A program made the position numbers and the translations under genes. From Melampsora larici-populina 98AG31 (taxonomy: Eukaryota > Basidiomycota > Pucciniomycetes > Pucciniales > Melampsoraceae), in assembly GCF_000204055.1 (NCBI RefSeq), contig NW_006768875.1, positions 43,511-107,510 on the forward strand: DNA of 64,000 nucleotides. Reading direction: 5' to 3'. The notes below the pieces were generated by a model, which saw only the letters and a list, made by a program, of their open reading frames with translations, did not search any database and had not been told where the DNA came from. Within the stretch, counting starts at the first letter, position 1, and the number at the start of each line of letters is the position of its first letter. This document shows, one piece after another, positions 48,330 to 59,270 of the stretch.

Positions 48330-48836
48330 ATGGCCCTGAGCAAATACCTTACCTGTGTCATCTTCGTCATCTTGTCTGCGGGTCAGTCTCATCGCTTTGC
48401 TTGTTGTGATGTCGACATATTGCTCTTGGATGAAAATCATACTGATTTTGTCTGCCGGTGAAAACAGCCTTGATATTCAACCATGGAAGCTCGGCGTTTC
48501 CTTTGAATAGCATGCAAACGTAAGTGCGTGATCACCTCATGGTCGACTGCTTTCTTATCAACTGCTTGCACAGGCCCGATGTAGTGAAGCGTGACGATAT
48601 TTCTGGATTAACGAGCCCTGACACGCTCATGAAACCTGACGAAGAGGTTAAAGTAAGCTTCTCAGTTGATGATGATGCCCTTTCATTTCCTTGAGTAATC
48701 AACGAGGTGTGACATGATGCAGGATGAACCCGATGCCACCGAAGAGTCGGATTCGGTAGCCCACCTTGGTCACCATCATCATCATCACCACCACCATCAC
48801 CACCACCATCACAAGCATGACCATGACCATTGCTAG
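48330..48836 (+). CDS. Small secreted protein with 14-histidine tail
   Basis: Four exons with matching phases: 48330-48381, 48468-48519, 48574-48652 and 48723-48836. They give 98 aa. MALSKYLTCVIFVILSA is a clear signal peptide. The mature part is short and acidic with a VVKRDD site suited to Kex2 processing, then EEVKDEPDATEESDS, a run of 14 histidines, and KHDHDHC at the end. Polyhistidine and HxH tails bind Zn, Cu or Ni, so a role in extracellular metal binding or host-facing function is plausible. The His codons mix CAC and CAT, so it is not a simple trinucleotide slip. No homologue family is recognised. Confidence 0.8.
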
Positions 48837-50398
48837 AGCCATCATATGATCCGGAAGATACAGATGTCGATTCAGACGCTTCATATTCTTGAAATGTAGT
48901 AAACAGTTTGAAATAGCAGCCGCTCTTTAGTCAATCACCCCTGTTATCTTATCCTACTTACCTTATTCCAATGTTTGTCTGTGTCGTAAACGAAAAGATT
49001 TACTCAACGTGATCTCCTTCTTATAATATTCTTGAATAGTTGAAACCTATCATTTCATTTTTGTTGCTTTTCCAATCCAAACTACCACGTAATGGTAGTA
49101 GATACAGTTTCTGATGTAGAAGTTGAAGCCCTTCAAGCTTTGTTATCAAGATAATCGAAAATTATGTTGAGATGCATACATACTGAGACGATTCTCAAGC
49201 AAGAGGTAGCAAGAAATGAGAGTGCTAAACATCTTACGTGGTCAAAAGAATCGCAAGACGTTATCTCTCGCGAGTCGATATTCTTACCCGTAATGACAAA
49301 TCTCTACGCAGGTGCGTTTGAGATCCCAACACGATTTTTTCAACCTATAAATGCCGGTAACTCACTTTATGATATGTTTCTGTTGAATTATCCCTCGCAA
49401 GCCACTTCATTTGGGTCGACCAAATTATCAGCTTTGTTTTTAGTGGAGCCAAAGTCTCAGCTTCAGAATGTGAATCCACGAAGTTATTGGACTACCTTTT
49501 TAGCTGACATTGACTAATTGCTCTCATGAGCTCAGAGATTTAAGGTTTTTCAATGGACAATTTAGCCCAATGATGATGACCGGTATCAGTGGCTTTAGTA
49601 TTATCAACTTACATTTTTCCAGGATATGTGATTTCAAATAACCAATTTTGTTCTCGAATCTTTTGCATACAGGTTAATCAGACAACATGACCTTATGAAC
49701 CAAGCCTTACCAAACAACCACTCAAAAAAACACTATCCACTTATAACTTGGTACAATATGCATCCACAATACTAAAAAAATCTCAATCCCACCTTGTGTA
49801 TTCAAACCCCTTAAATCATAAATTTCCACTAAAACCTTCAATAAAACAAAAAAACTGCATTATAATTACAAAAGAATTTAATAAACTCATTTAAATTTGA
49901 GAAAAAAAAATAACACAAAAAAAGGAAACAGAAAGAGGAAAAAAAAGAAAAATAGAAATGAATGAGAAAATAAATCTCTTGAATCTGTTTTTTTTTCGAT
50001 TATAGAAAAGATTTAAATCTGAGTTTAGAAAATGTAAAAGTGAAATCAAAACAAAAAATTGAGAGAAAACAAACAAACAAACAAATGAACGTGTGTAGAG
50101 ATTTATAAAACTCCCTCTTCTTCTTCTTCTTCGACTGATTTTAACCCATCTCTTTGAAAACCTTTGCTAACTACCCATGATACTACTCTTTGAAAGAAAA
50201 AAGAAATATCACCAAAAAAGAAACTTACAATTTCGACTACTAGTTTAATTCCATTCCATTCCATTTCAATCAACCAATCACTCTTAAACAAAACGTTACA
50301 ACCCAACCGACCAAACCAACAAAAAATCTTAACCCTTGACAAACTAACTCCTCGACATATTTGCTGTTTTCAATTGGCTATTTTCCTTGTCTTGGTTT
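48837..50398. other. Intergenic; one unassigned 117-aa ORF
   Basis: An ORF at 49164-49517 (plus) has plausible composition (FFQPINAGNSLYDMFLLNYP) but no splice context or domain. The stretch 49700-50100 is A/T-rich with oligo-A and AAAC repeats. The last 300 bp are probably the 3' UTR of the MAP2K gene. Confidence 0.4.
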
Positions 50399-52261
50399 TC
50401 AAATTGTACTAGCCCATTTTTCAAGATCTACATCATCCTCTGAAGCTTTTAAGAACCATTCAAATTCAGTTAACAATTTAGGTGTTGGTCTGGAATCATG
50501 ATCTTTCAATAAACATGCATCTAAGAAATCACAAGTCCATTTTGAAAAATGATCCGATGGTAATTTAGGTGCTGGATCACTATAATGTTTTCCAAAACAG
50601 AAAACAAACAAAAATGATTAAAATGATATATTTTCTTAAATAATCATTAAAGAGACTCACTTGACTACGTGTTGAAGAAGTTCTAAGATACTCATTTGAG
50701 CACCACCACCTTCAAGACTAACCCCATTCGGTTTCTTTTTCTTCTTCTTTTCTTTATTCTCATCTGTATTTGACTGAGCATCAGCCAATTTCTTGGCTTT
50801 TCTCTCTTCACGTTTCTGAATAGCTGATTCTAAAGATTGTTGGATTTGTTGGGATCCAGGTCGAGCAGGTGATAAAGTTAATTCATCTGTATCTGAACAA
50901 GATGAAGATGATGGATCATCTTCTGAGAATGGAAATCTTCCTAAGGCTAATTCGATCAAAGTGATACCTAATGACCATACATCTGATTTAACTGTGTATT
51001 GTGCGCCTTGAATTCGTTCGGGCTGGATTTGTATAGAAGGTGATATGAGGAATAGTCAGTGTTGGAATCTAATTGTGTGACCCTGCATATGATGACTTCT
51101 TGATGCTCGATCATATCCTTCACCGCGCAAAAAGGAAAGGTATAACCACTTTGTATACGTACACTCATATAAGTACTTGTACCGACAAATGTATCAGCAA
51201 TTGAATTGATCAGTTCGCCAGATACACCGAAATCGCAAATCTTGATTTGTCCTTGAGAATTGAAAAGTACATTTGAAGGTTTGACGTCTTTTCGAAAACG
51301 AGAACGAAGCCAAAGGTTTGTATAAGTGATCGAGATTCATTTTCCAAACTTTGATCGGGTTGTTGAACTTGTACTTACCTCTATGGATGATTCGATGAGC
51401 ATCGTATAGGTAATTGAGACCAGAAACAACAGCAACCGTGATTTTTCCAAGGATAGGCTCAGGTACAGGACCGGATTTTTTATAAATGTTGTCCAATGAA
51501 CTAAGATTAAGATTTTTTCAAAATCAGATCAAACGAAAAAGAGAAGCTGGAAAAAGTACGAACCCTTTGTCCATATGTTCCATACACATACAAATATGAG
51601 GATCTTGTAAATAAGCACCATAGAAAGATATAATAAAAGGTGATCGACAATCGTGCATGATTTGGAGTTCTCTAAGAATTTGTCGCCTTACTGAAGGTTT
51701 AGCATCTATATGGACAAGCTATCAAAGAAAGAAAGAAAGGTTAATTTAAATGTTCGAAAGATGAAAGATGGAGAAAAGATACAATACCTTACGAGCCATG
51801 ATCAATTTGGTTGGAACATGAATTGCTTTACAAACTGTACCGCCATTACCAGCCCCAATATCACCTAAGAGTTGAATATCTTCCGCATGTAAATCTAGTT
51901 TGAATTCTAATCCGATTTCAAGCGTAGCTAATTGTTCGGACAATTTGTTATGATAATCCATCCTATTTCCACTATTGGGTTCATGATGAGATTGACGAGA
52001 TAAAGGTGAAGTAGTTGAATTAGATGAAATTGAAGATGAATCTGTTGATAATAAGTTCGATTTGTTTGAAGATGAAGTAGTTGTTCTACTATGAGATTTT
52101 TCTGATTTGTTTCCTGATGTGATTGGAGATGAACCTGCACCAAGGGCTAATCCCTATCAGAGAATAGAATGAACTGATTAGTACAGATCAGATCAGATTA
52201 GAATATAAAGTGAATGATAGTTTACTTTTTTATTCCTGTTCTTCTTAGCTTGACCCAGCAT
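50399..52261 (-). CDS. FUZ7: MAP kinase kinase, Ste7/Fuz7 type
   Basis: Seven exons: 52226-52261, 51788-52153, 51564-51718, 51379-51500, 51163-51287, 50661-51022 and 50399-50579. They total 1347 nt (448 aa) with phases matching. A Ser/Thr-rich N-terminus precedes [11 protein letters not shown], the glycine loop [11 protein letters not shown] (about residue 109), ATP-binding Lys in IMARK (about 134), HRDVKPSN (split by an intron), DFG, and the SIADT activation loop whose Ser and Thr are the MAP3K targets. A low-complexity insertion of about 70 aa (Ser-rich, then poly-Lys) sits after GRFPFSEDD. The sequence around the catalytic core matches basidiomycete Fuz7, which acts in the mating and filamentation cascade. 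Exon 5 ends at GTACGT. No lesion is seen. Confidence 0.92.
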
Positions 52262-52926
52262 GATGATATGTTCTTGTTGATTTGTAAAATGAAAGAGAGA
52301 TAGAGCGATAGAGTAGTATAGTAGTCGACAAGTTTCAGTTGAAAGTTTCAGATTCGATTACTTGGTCAGCTAAACTACATTGGAATTTAATCAATTTCAT
52401 TTAACTCAACCTCACAACTATAGTTTACCAATAACTCACTTCATCAACTAATCTATCAAGATCACTGCCACACATCTTTCAATCCAGCTTCACACCTCAA
52501 AAAATATCTTCAAACATGCTATTTTTCAGGATGAGCCGCGACCCCCGTGTGCCAGCAAATAAGATGCCCGGCCGCTTAGCGTTTTACAAAAGTCGAAACA
52601 AGGACCGACCCCGGCATCCCGGCGCCATTTTTTTCTCATGGACCCAGCCCGGGTCCCGGACTCAGAGCCCTGATGAGATCACCGGGTAGCCGGGGAACTG
52701 CCAGGAATTGCCGGGAATTGTGGCTACTCAGGAATCCATGACATGGAATATTCCCAGGGCAAACACAGTGCTTGACCTTGCTTAAACTTCAATATCCATT
52801 TTGGTTGGTATTTGTGATAAGGATTTGAGATCTCCAAAATTTTTGTAGTGTAAATGTGATACTGTTAATACCTTCAACAGGGTTTGGCAACAAGGGTGAG
52901 GCATTGTCAATACACTGCAATGCGGG
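52262..52926. other. MAP2K upstream region and GC-rich patch
   Basis: The first 250 bp are likely promoter and leader (repeated CAAGATC/TCAACT words). A GC-rich patch at about 52540-52680 (GCCCGGCCGC, CCCGGGTCCCGG) resembles other GC-rich MITEs here, but I could not define matching ends. Confidence 0.45.
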
Positions 52927-53099
52927 CAAAGATACCTTGGATTGTAAAATCCAAGGTACCCTTGGAGACTGTGTGTCCGAGGAATCAATCCAAGGCTTTC
53001 TTTGCCCTCAAAGATTGCCTTGGATCATTTACTCAGACATTGCGCCTGAGGCTATTGCCACCAAGGATACCTTAGATTTTCTAATTCAAGGCATCTTTG
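52927..53099. repeat. 173-bp palindromic repeat built of CCTTGGAT/ATCCAAGG words
   Basis: About 40 bp at the left (CAAAGATACCTTGGATTGTA onward) is matched, roughly 80 percent, by the complement of the right end. Inside, CCAAGG and its complement alternate. No target duplication was found. It probably represents a small MITE. Confidence 0.55.
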
Positions 53100-53646
53100 T
53101 TGGCTATTGTGGGTGTTGGGTGCTCTGCTGAGGACTCAAGGCTCACTAAATGGGCTAAAGACAGGTTATAATCTTTAAATGATTATTTTTATATTTCAAA
53201 TATAAAGTAATTACAATTGAAATTATGAAGAGAATAGAAAGGAGGAAAGGGGGACTGGTCTGTTTGGATAAATCCTGACAGACTACAGTTAAATGACTCC
53301 TTAAAAGGAAGTTTTAATTATGACTATAATGAATTATAAAGGATGAAAACTAGATCCAAGGCTTTCCTTCAAACCTCTATTGACAGAATGAAGAGTGAGG
53401 TCTTGATCACTATACTGGTTGTTCTTATGGTCACCAACCTAAGTACTTGTATATAGGCCACTACCCTTCGAGTTGTTGAAGGTCACCAACCTAGTAAAGA
53501 ATCTACTTGGGGAAAGTAGAGGACCCAGGGAAGTGAAGGAGTATTACTTATTTTAGTCAGGAAGCTATTTAAAGTAATGAAGTGAATAACTAGTCTGATT
53601 ATTATAAGACTCTTGATTATGAACTTCAATAGGCGGTTTTAAGTTA
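53100..53646. other. Intergenic, no gene
   Basis: AT-rich sequence with two 'gtcaccaacctaagtacttgtat' and 'ggtcaccaacctagtaaag'-like repeats (about 53430-53505). Nothing further is supported. Confidence 0.4.
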
Positions 53647-53879
53647 GGGCCCGTTTGGTTGCGATTATTTCACTGTGATTATGCCAATACCACAGTGAAA
53701 TAATCGCGACTCTTTTGTCACTGTTTGGTAGCCGAAATATCCGGATTATCATACAACAGTATTCGTTGTATAATCTCATAATCTGCCTTAATTCTATAAA
53801 CTCTTTTTTGAGTTTATTTCCAATTGTAATCGGAATAATTCCGTACGTGAGACAGGGACTTGTCGAAATTTCGACTTTT

Positions 53880-54477
53880 TCTTTCCTCATCCCTCATACC
53901 TCCCTTTTTCCTTTGACTCCAACCCATTCCATTTCTTCCTTTTTTTTCCTTCGACTCCAACCTGTTCCATTTCTTTCTTTTTTTCCTTTGACTCCAACCC
54001 GTTTCATTTTGTTTTTTTTCTTTCTTCCTCATCCTCTTTTTGATTACCTTCACCTACTTCCATCCTGTTCTTTCAATCACCTACTTCAATCAACTTCTTC
54101 AATCCTCTTTTTGATCACCTTCACCTACTTCCATCCTGTTCTTTCGATCAACTTCTTCGATCAACTTCTTCAATCCTGTTCTTTTGATCACCTACTTCCA
54201 TCCTGTTCTTTCGATCAACTTCTTCAATCACCTACTTCCATCCTGTTCTTTCAATCACCTACTTCGAATCCTGTTCTTTCGATCAACTTTTCGAATCCTG
54301 TTTCAATCGTGTTATTTTGATCAACTACTTCAATCAACTTACTTCGATCAGTGTTCTTTTGATCAACTACTTCAATCAACTTACTTCGAATCCTGTTCTT
54401 TCGATCACCTACTTCCATCCTGTTCTTTTGATCAACTTACTTCGAGCAACTTCTTCAATCAACTTACTTCGAGCAAC
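53880..54477 (+). repeat. Minisatellite upstream of the Harbinger Myb gene
   Basis: Two units alternate. The first half has TTTCCTTTGACTCCAACCCR. The second half has mixed copies of TCCTGTTCTTTCGATCAACT and TTCAATCACCTACTTC. The array runs right up to the start codon at 54478. Copies differ by a few bases, so it is not a perfect array. It presumably arose within the 5' leader of the element. Confidence 0.8.
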
Positions 54478-55875
54478 ATGCCAAAGGCCGATAAAGCGGA
54501 TAAAGCTTCAAGCACCTTGACAGCTCCAAACTGGACCAATGCAAAGTCTCGAGTGGTGCTTGATGGATTGATAATGCAGAAACTAGCTGGCAAGAAGGCT
54601 GAATCAGGTTTTAAGAGCAAGGCCTGGACTGACGTGACCAAGGATTACAATGCTCAATTCAAAACTGATCTTACCAAAGGACAACTCAAGAACAATTTTC
54701 AAACTGTCAGTAAATCACTTTTGTTTTTATATTTTATTTCATCTTTTCTTGCTGACTACTACCTATTATGATATACAGTTGAAGAAAGCATATGCCATTG
54801 TACACGACTTGCGAGGAGCTTTGGGCGCTGGATGGAACGAGGCGACTCAGATGATCAAGGCAAGCCCACAGTTCTGGAAGGAGTGGAACACGGTGAGTAT
54901 CTACTCATCACCTGTAATCAAACTTTATGCTGATTGTGATCATTGTCTGTTTGATCTCTGTAGACTCATCAAGGCGCTAGTGTATGTGAGAAGAAACCTT
55001 TCCCTCTATACGACCTCATGCACGAGTTGTGCGGTAACACCAACGCTTCAGCCGAAGGAATTGTTGGAACCCAGACGATTCCAACCAATCAAAACCTACC
55101 GAATAGTCAAATTGATGAATCTCGAGATAAATCGCCATCACCTAGTGAAAAGAATGTATCCAACCATGGTTCCGATGATGAATCTGATTGTTATAAGCTT
55201 CCTCCACCATTGAAGTGTCAAAGTAGAGCTCGAGGTAAGCTCTTTTGTCTCTTGTTTTTATTGTTCATTTTCTCTTTTGATTATAATTAATGCTAACCTT
55301 CTCATCAAACTGTTTCAGCTCGAGAAGCTTCTCTCTTACCTCATGAAATGGCATTGGACCTGGATGCTAACGACAACTCTGACGATGATGGTATCACTCA
55401 AACTGCTGCGACTCCGACTCCCAAACCTCGGTCTTTCAGCAAAAAGCCAGCGCCTCGTGTCCGACCAAACACCAAGGCCAAGCTCGCCACTTCTTTGGAC
55501 AACTCAGCTGATCTACTCAAGACCCAAGCTACTCAAGCAATTCAACGCGAGAAATTGAAAGCTGACGCCATCGCTGCTCACGATGCTGCGAAGGAACAGA
55601 TCCTAGTTACTGCCGCTCAATTGGATCGAGAGTCCCTTACCTTCAAATTCACAGCTGTCCCTTCTCAAGACAAGGCCCTGGAGATCTTCAACAAGTCCTG
55701 GCGAGAGCACTTTGACGACACCGCAGCTGCAACTGAAGCAATCCTCCTGTTTGAACAGGAGGACAAGTGTCGAACTTTCATTAATTCCGATCCCGAGTTG
55801 AGATGGAGTTGGCTCGCGTTGAGCCTTGGGTATAGAATTGTACCCAATGTCCAAGATGGTGGTCAAGCTGCTTAA
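54478..55875 (+). CDS. Harbinger Myb/SANT-like DNA-binding protein
   Basis: Four exons: 54478-54705, 54779-54892, 54964-55234 and 55319-55875. They give 1170 nt (389 aa) with phases matching. The N-terminus carries a Myb/SANT-like domain: LTAPNWTNAKSRVVLDGLIM, KAWTDVTKDYNAQFKTDLTKGQ, LKNNFQTLKKAYAIVHDL, and GWNEATQMIKASPQFWKEW. A His/Cys-poor acidic middle and a coiled-coil-like C-terminal part follow. In PIF/Harbinger elements the Myb-like partner binds the transposon ends and imports the nuclease into the nucleus. No lesion is seen, which is notable in a copy whose nuclease is dead. Confidence 0.9.
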
Positions 55876-56100
55876 CATCAAATTCGAATTCAAATTTATA
55901 TCTTAAATTACATTATGATATTATATTATACTTTTGTTTTATTTTATAACATGCTATTGTTTTACATGATACAAGGTTGTAATCTACAAACTGTCCTGTC
56001 CTGGTTTAAAAAGTTTGTCCGAGTGAAATAGATATGTTTGTAGTCTCCTTATTGGTTTGAGAATGAAATAAACAAGTGTTATCTTTTTGATTTTAAGATT

Positions 56101-57790
56101 CTAGCCTCGATAGCGAGGGTGAGCAATATAAGCAGCCCACATATCCATCGCCATTTGATCTCTATCATCGGCCGCCTGAGTTCGAAGACCAGCGGATGCT
56201 ACTTGATAAGCATCCACTTGTTGATTGGGCCATTCTTGAGCCTGGTCTTCATCATCGTCCATAAAGAAATCGGCGCCGCCTTTCTTGACTATAATATTAT
56301 GCAATACACACATTGCAATAACTAAAGTGGACTGCAATTCAATTGAGAATGAATGCATATTGGAAAGCATCTCAAATCTTTTTTTAATTACTCCAAAAAT
56401 TTGTTCCATGGCGTTTCTCAAAGTCAAATGCCGCAAGTTGAAAAGTTCTTTATAGTCTCTGGGCCCAGCATTACCTTGGGCCCATTATTGTAAATGATAT
56501 CTAACCCCTCGACAACACCGCAAGCGCTACGCAACGCAATGGATTTCGACCTATTTCCATTGCGTTGCGCAGTCGGCGCATTATTACGCTACGCAACCAC
56601 TCCGCAATGGGGTGTTTTTTTTGTAACTTGCCGTTGCGGAGCGGTTGGGCAAATATTGCGGAAAATGCGCAATATTGCCCTATTTCCGCAATATTTGCCC
56701 TAAATAACCGTCAAAAACCAACCGCAATTGCGGTGCGGGTTTCTGACCAAGGGGTTTTTTGAACCCGGATTGCGGAGCGCTGGCACCGCACTATATTGCG
56801 TTGCTATTGTGGCGCCCAAAAGCGCTACGCAACCGCACCACAACTGCAACATAGTGCGGTGCTCTTGCGGTATTGCCCTCGATAAGGAGTTAGAAATCCA
56901 GGTTCGTTTGCATACCCAGCATCGACAAGGTAGAAACGACCTATTAGAAGGGAGAGATTAGAATTGGAATAGTAGTATTGGAATATAAGAAAGGTGGTAA
57001 ATGACGTACCTGCTGGGACCACAAACCTACCCTGCTGCCGAGCCACCTCCAATACTCTGGCATCGGCAGCAGAACCTTTGAATCCAGCCAGAACAAACGT
57101 GAACATTAAGTTGAATGAACACCCAGCCAGGATGTTCTGGCTCAAAAAGCCTTTTCTATTCCGGTAAAGCTCACGTTCGCTGTTCCGAACCACAGCTCCG
57201 ATGTGGGTGCCATCGATGGCACCTATACAGTCCTTAAACCAAGGATATTGCTTGGGATCCAAGGCGATTTCAGGTGGACAAGGCGTTTGGGGACCAGGTT
57301 GACGGATGAACCTATCCGAAACTTGTTCTAGTGCATTCGCAACAATGTGGAAATAGCGGCTCGTGGTTTCTTTCGAGTGTTGGAATCTTTCAGAAGTCAT
57401 CCGATTAGAGGCGTAATTTCCAATAGTATACAGGAACATCATGACCTGTTCTCTAGTATCAATATGGATTGAGGACGTGGGATGTTCATCTAAAACGTCC
57501 ATCAGAGCGATGACCGTGGTCTTGTTCATGTGACAGACCTCGTGGAATCGAACCGGACTACCCTCAAACACCTCTTGAGAATACTGATGACCTCGGAGTT
57601 GAGATGTACGGCAGGGAATGCTTGGAGCTAGCTCAGCAGCTAGAACTTCTCGGGCCAAGATTATGTTGTTCTTGATCTCCTGTCGGAGAGCCTCTTCATT
57701 ACCATCTGATTTGAATAAATCGTCACTTCGAATCGTGAGGATAGAATCCAAGCTGTCGATGGATGCAGTTGGGGAGAGATAATCGGACAT
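56101..57790 (-). pseudogene. Harbinger transposase (DDE_4 nuclease), interrupted
   Basis: Exon 1 is 57010-57790, starting at MSDYLSPTASID; an upstream TTG is not a start. Exon 2 begins at 56940. Motifs in order: helix-turn-helix-like region, GAIDGTHIGAVV (first Asp), AGFKGSAADARVL (second Asp), LVDAGYANEPGFLTPYRG, then RNAMEQIFGVIKKRF with the catalytic Glu. A 363-bp insertion splits the YRG and VRY codons, and a TAA at 56485-56487 follows six codons later. The protein would otherwise be about 430 aa, normal for the family. It cuts at TTA/TWA target sites. Confidence 0.92.
56513..56875. mobile_element. 363-bp GC-rich MITE rich in TTGCGG/CCGCAA words
   Basis: Ends CAACACCGCAAG and, inverted, CAATACCGCAAG are flanked by CCCTCGA (56506-56512 and 56876-56882), a 7-bp duplication that could be 8 bp with one mismatch (hAT-like). 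Inside, TTGCG, GCGGTTG and GCAATATTGC words recur on both strands. There is no ORF with a domain. It interrupts the Harbinger nuclease between two codons, and the frame is restored when it is removed. Confidence 0.82.
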
Positions 57791-57990
57791 GGTGGTTTTT
57801 ACCGTCCAATGATTCAATTGCTAATCATTTGGTTTTGAAGTACCAAACGATTATTTTTAAAAACCTCTCATTACCACTCATCTCGCGATTAATTGTGAGT
57901 TGAAACTTTTACGGTAGTTTCAGGTCCATTAATGCAGTACACTTTTACTGTAGTATGTGATAATCTCTGGCAACCAAACGGGCCCTTAGG

Positions 57991-58165
57991 TTTTTTTGTG
58001 TATTTTTACGCTACAACAACTTGCCTGTTGTTGTAAAATATGTGTAAATTTTTTACAGCGGGACACCTAAAAAGGTGTCCCGAATTAAAAATATGTTGTT
58101 TTACGAAGATTTTTGTTACAAACAACTTGTCCGGTTTATAAAAATTACACAAAAAAAATGAACTG
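57991..58165. repeat. Palindromic repeat with CGGGACACCT stem
   Basis: Bases 58059-58068 (CGGGACACCT) pair with 58073-58082, a 10-bp stem with a 4-nt loop. The flanks also pair imperfectly (TTTTTTGTGTATTTTTA against its complement near 58140). It starts a few bases after the Harbinger right end and is probably a small MITE. Confidence 0.55.
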
Positions 58166-58598
58166 GAAACCTCCTGATGTAACTTCAAAGTTGTTCTTTA
58201 AAAGTGATGTGTAATAAAAGCTTGAGGGAAAATCTGTGAAGGCTGAGAGAGGAGGGGTTTATATACTCTCCTCTCTAAACCAACTGTAGTGATATTCGTT
58301 ACTATCACTACATTGGTTCAGGGTTAATCACTACTATATGTTATGATCATTATTATCAATACTTAATTACATATACATGTTATGTACAATATGTAATATA
58401 AGCATTTTGACTCTCAACACTGAGTTATGAGGTGTAATTGGTGTTTTATTACATATTACAGGTTGTTTTAAGTGTACATGTATATGTAGTAAGTGTTTTG
58501 GTACATTGGCTTACATGTAACATGCAGTATAAGCACAGTATGTAACATGTAATTAGTTCCATACATAATGTTTTTCAATGTTACAAGTTAGTTTTGGG
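58166..58598. other. AT-rich intergenic with hairpins
   Basis: A hairpin AACCAACTGTAGTGAT/ATCACTACATTGGTT lies at about 58278-58319. Repeated TACATGTA/ATATGTAA words follow. No gene is present. Confidence 0.45.
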
Positions 58599-59034
58599 TA
58601 GAGCTGTGACCCAGCCCTGGCCCCGCGCGGCCAACTTTGCCTGCTGGTTTTCTAGAAGCAGACAGTACGTGCCCTGACACACCAAAGCCTACTTAATAAG
58701 GGTCATAAGATCCTTGTGAGCACCCGGGCGGCCCGGTCTGCCCTAGTGCCCGTCATTTTTTTTTGTTGAATAATATAAAAAATTTCCTTTTGAGTTGGGT
58801 CCCGTGGCTCTCTCCAAGCTCTGAGTAGGCTGATATAAGTTTCATGTACAGCTTTATACACCTAGATGTGCAACAAACACCATAAATCCCCCCTATGGCC
58901 CCTTTTACCTCTTAAAATCAATTCGGGGTGTGCCCTGGCTGGCCCTGAGTGTTTTCTGGATCCCCTCGGGTCTGCCCAAGGCCAGGCAATGCCCCGGGCC
59001 GCCCTGTCACACTCAGGGCCGGGTCACAGCCCTA
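58599..59034. mobile_element. hAT-like MITE, 436 bp
   Basis: TIRs TAGAGCTGTGACCC (58599) and the complement of TAGGGCTGTGACCC (ending 59034) are flanked by GTTTTGGG (58591-58598 and 59035-59042). The YARNG-type terminus and 8-bp duplication are the hAT pattern. The body is GC-rich at both ends. No transposase is encoded; the hAT relic at 60540-62540 shows that related enzymes existed in this genome. Confidence 0.88.
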
Positions 59035-59070
59035 GTTTTGGGTACATGTATATGTACTCAGGGCTGACAG

Positions 59071-59270
59071 CTGTGCTGCGGTCCAAACTTCAAGGGAAAA
59101 TATGTGTTCAAGACATGTGCCAATACCGGAACCGCTCCGCCACAGATAGCGGTTTTGGAGTGATCCAATGGTCCGCTATAGCCTCCAAATTGTATAGCGC
59201 AGGCTGCAAACCAAAAACCAGGGCCGGGTTCTACCATAGCGGAGCCAACGCTGCGCTACCCGGCCCAGGA
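59071..59270 (+). other. Single mariner-like TIR fragment and GC-rich stretch
   Basis: CTGCGGTCCAAACTTCAAGG and the following AAATATGTGTTCAAGACA (about 59077-59115) closely resemble the mariner TIR at 10586. I found no inverted partner to the right, so it is a truncated end of a related element. ATAGCGG and its complement recur after it. Confidence 0.5.

Larger units (their letters stand above)
53647..57985. mobile_element. PIF/Harbinger element, 4.3 kb
   Basis: TIRs GGGCCCGTTTGGTTGC at 53647 and the complement ending at 57985 are flanked by TTA (53644-53646 and 57986-57988). The two genes are convergent: a Myb/SANT-like DNA-binding protein (54478-55875, plus) and a DDE nuclease (56101-57790, minus). 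This two-gene layout is typical of PIF/Harbinger. A 598-bp minisatellite lies before the Myb gene. The nuclease gene is split by a 363-bp insertion and has a stop, so this copy is non-autonomous, but the Myb gene looks intact. Confidence 0.93.

Noticed and set aside
48699..48884. Minus-strand ORF with repeated Met/Val
   Set aside because: It is the antisense reading of the CAC/CAT histidine tract.
50103..50342. Minus-strand 79-aa ORF downstream of the MAP2K
   Set aside because: It lies in the 3' flank of the kinase gene, with no domain; a TTC/GAA repeat gives the Glu-rich end.
52540..52680. GC-rich hAT-like MITE
   Set aside because: Composition fits, but no terminal inverted repeat pair with a target duplication could be defined.
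53715..54320. 201-aa plus-strand ORF before the Myb gene
   Set aside because: It is a translation of the minisatellite (repeated SFDHLLPS-like units) with no start context or domain.
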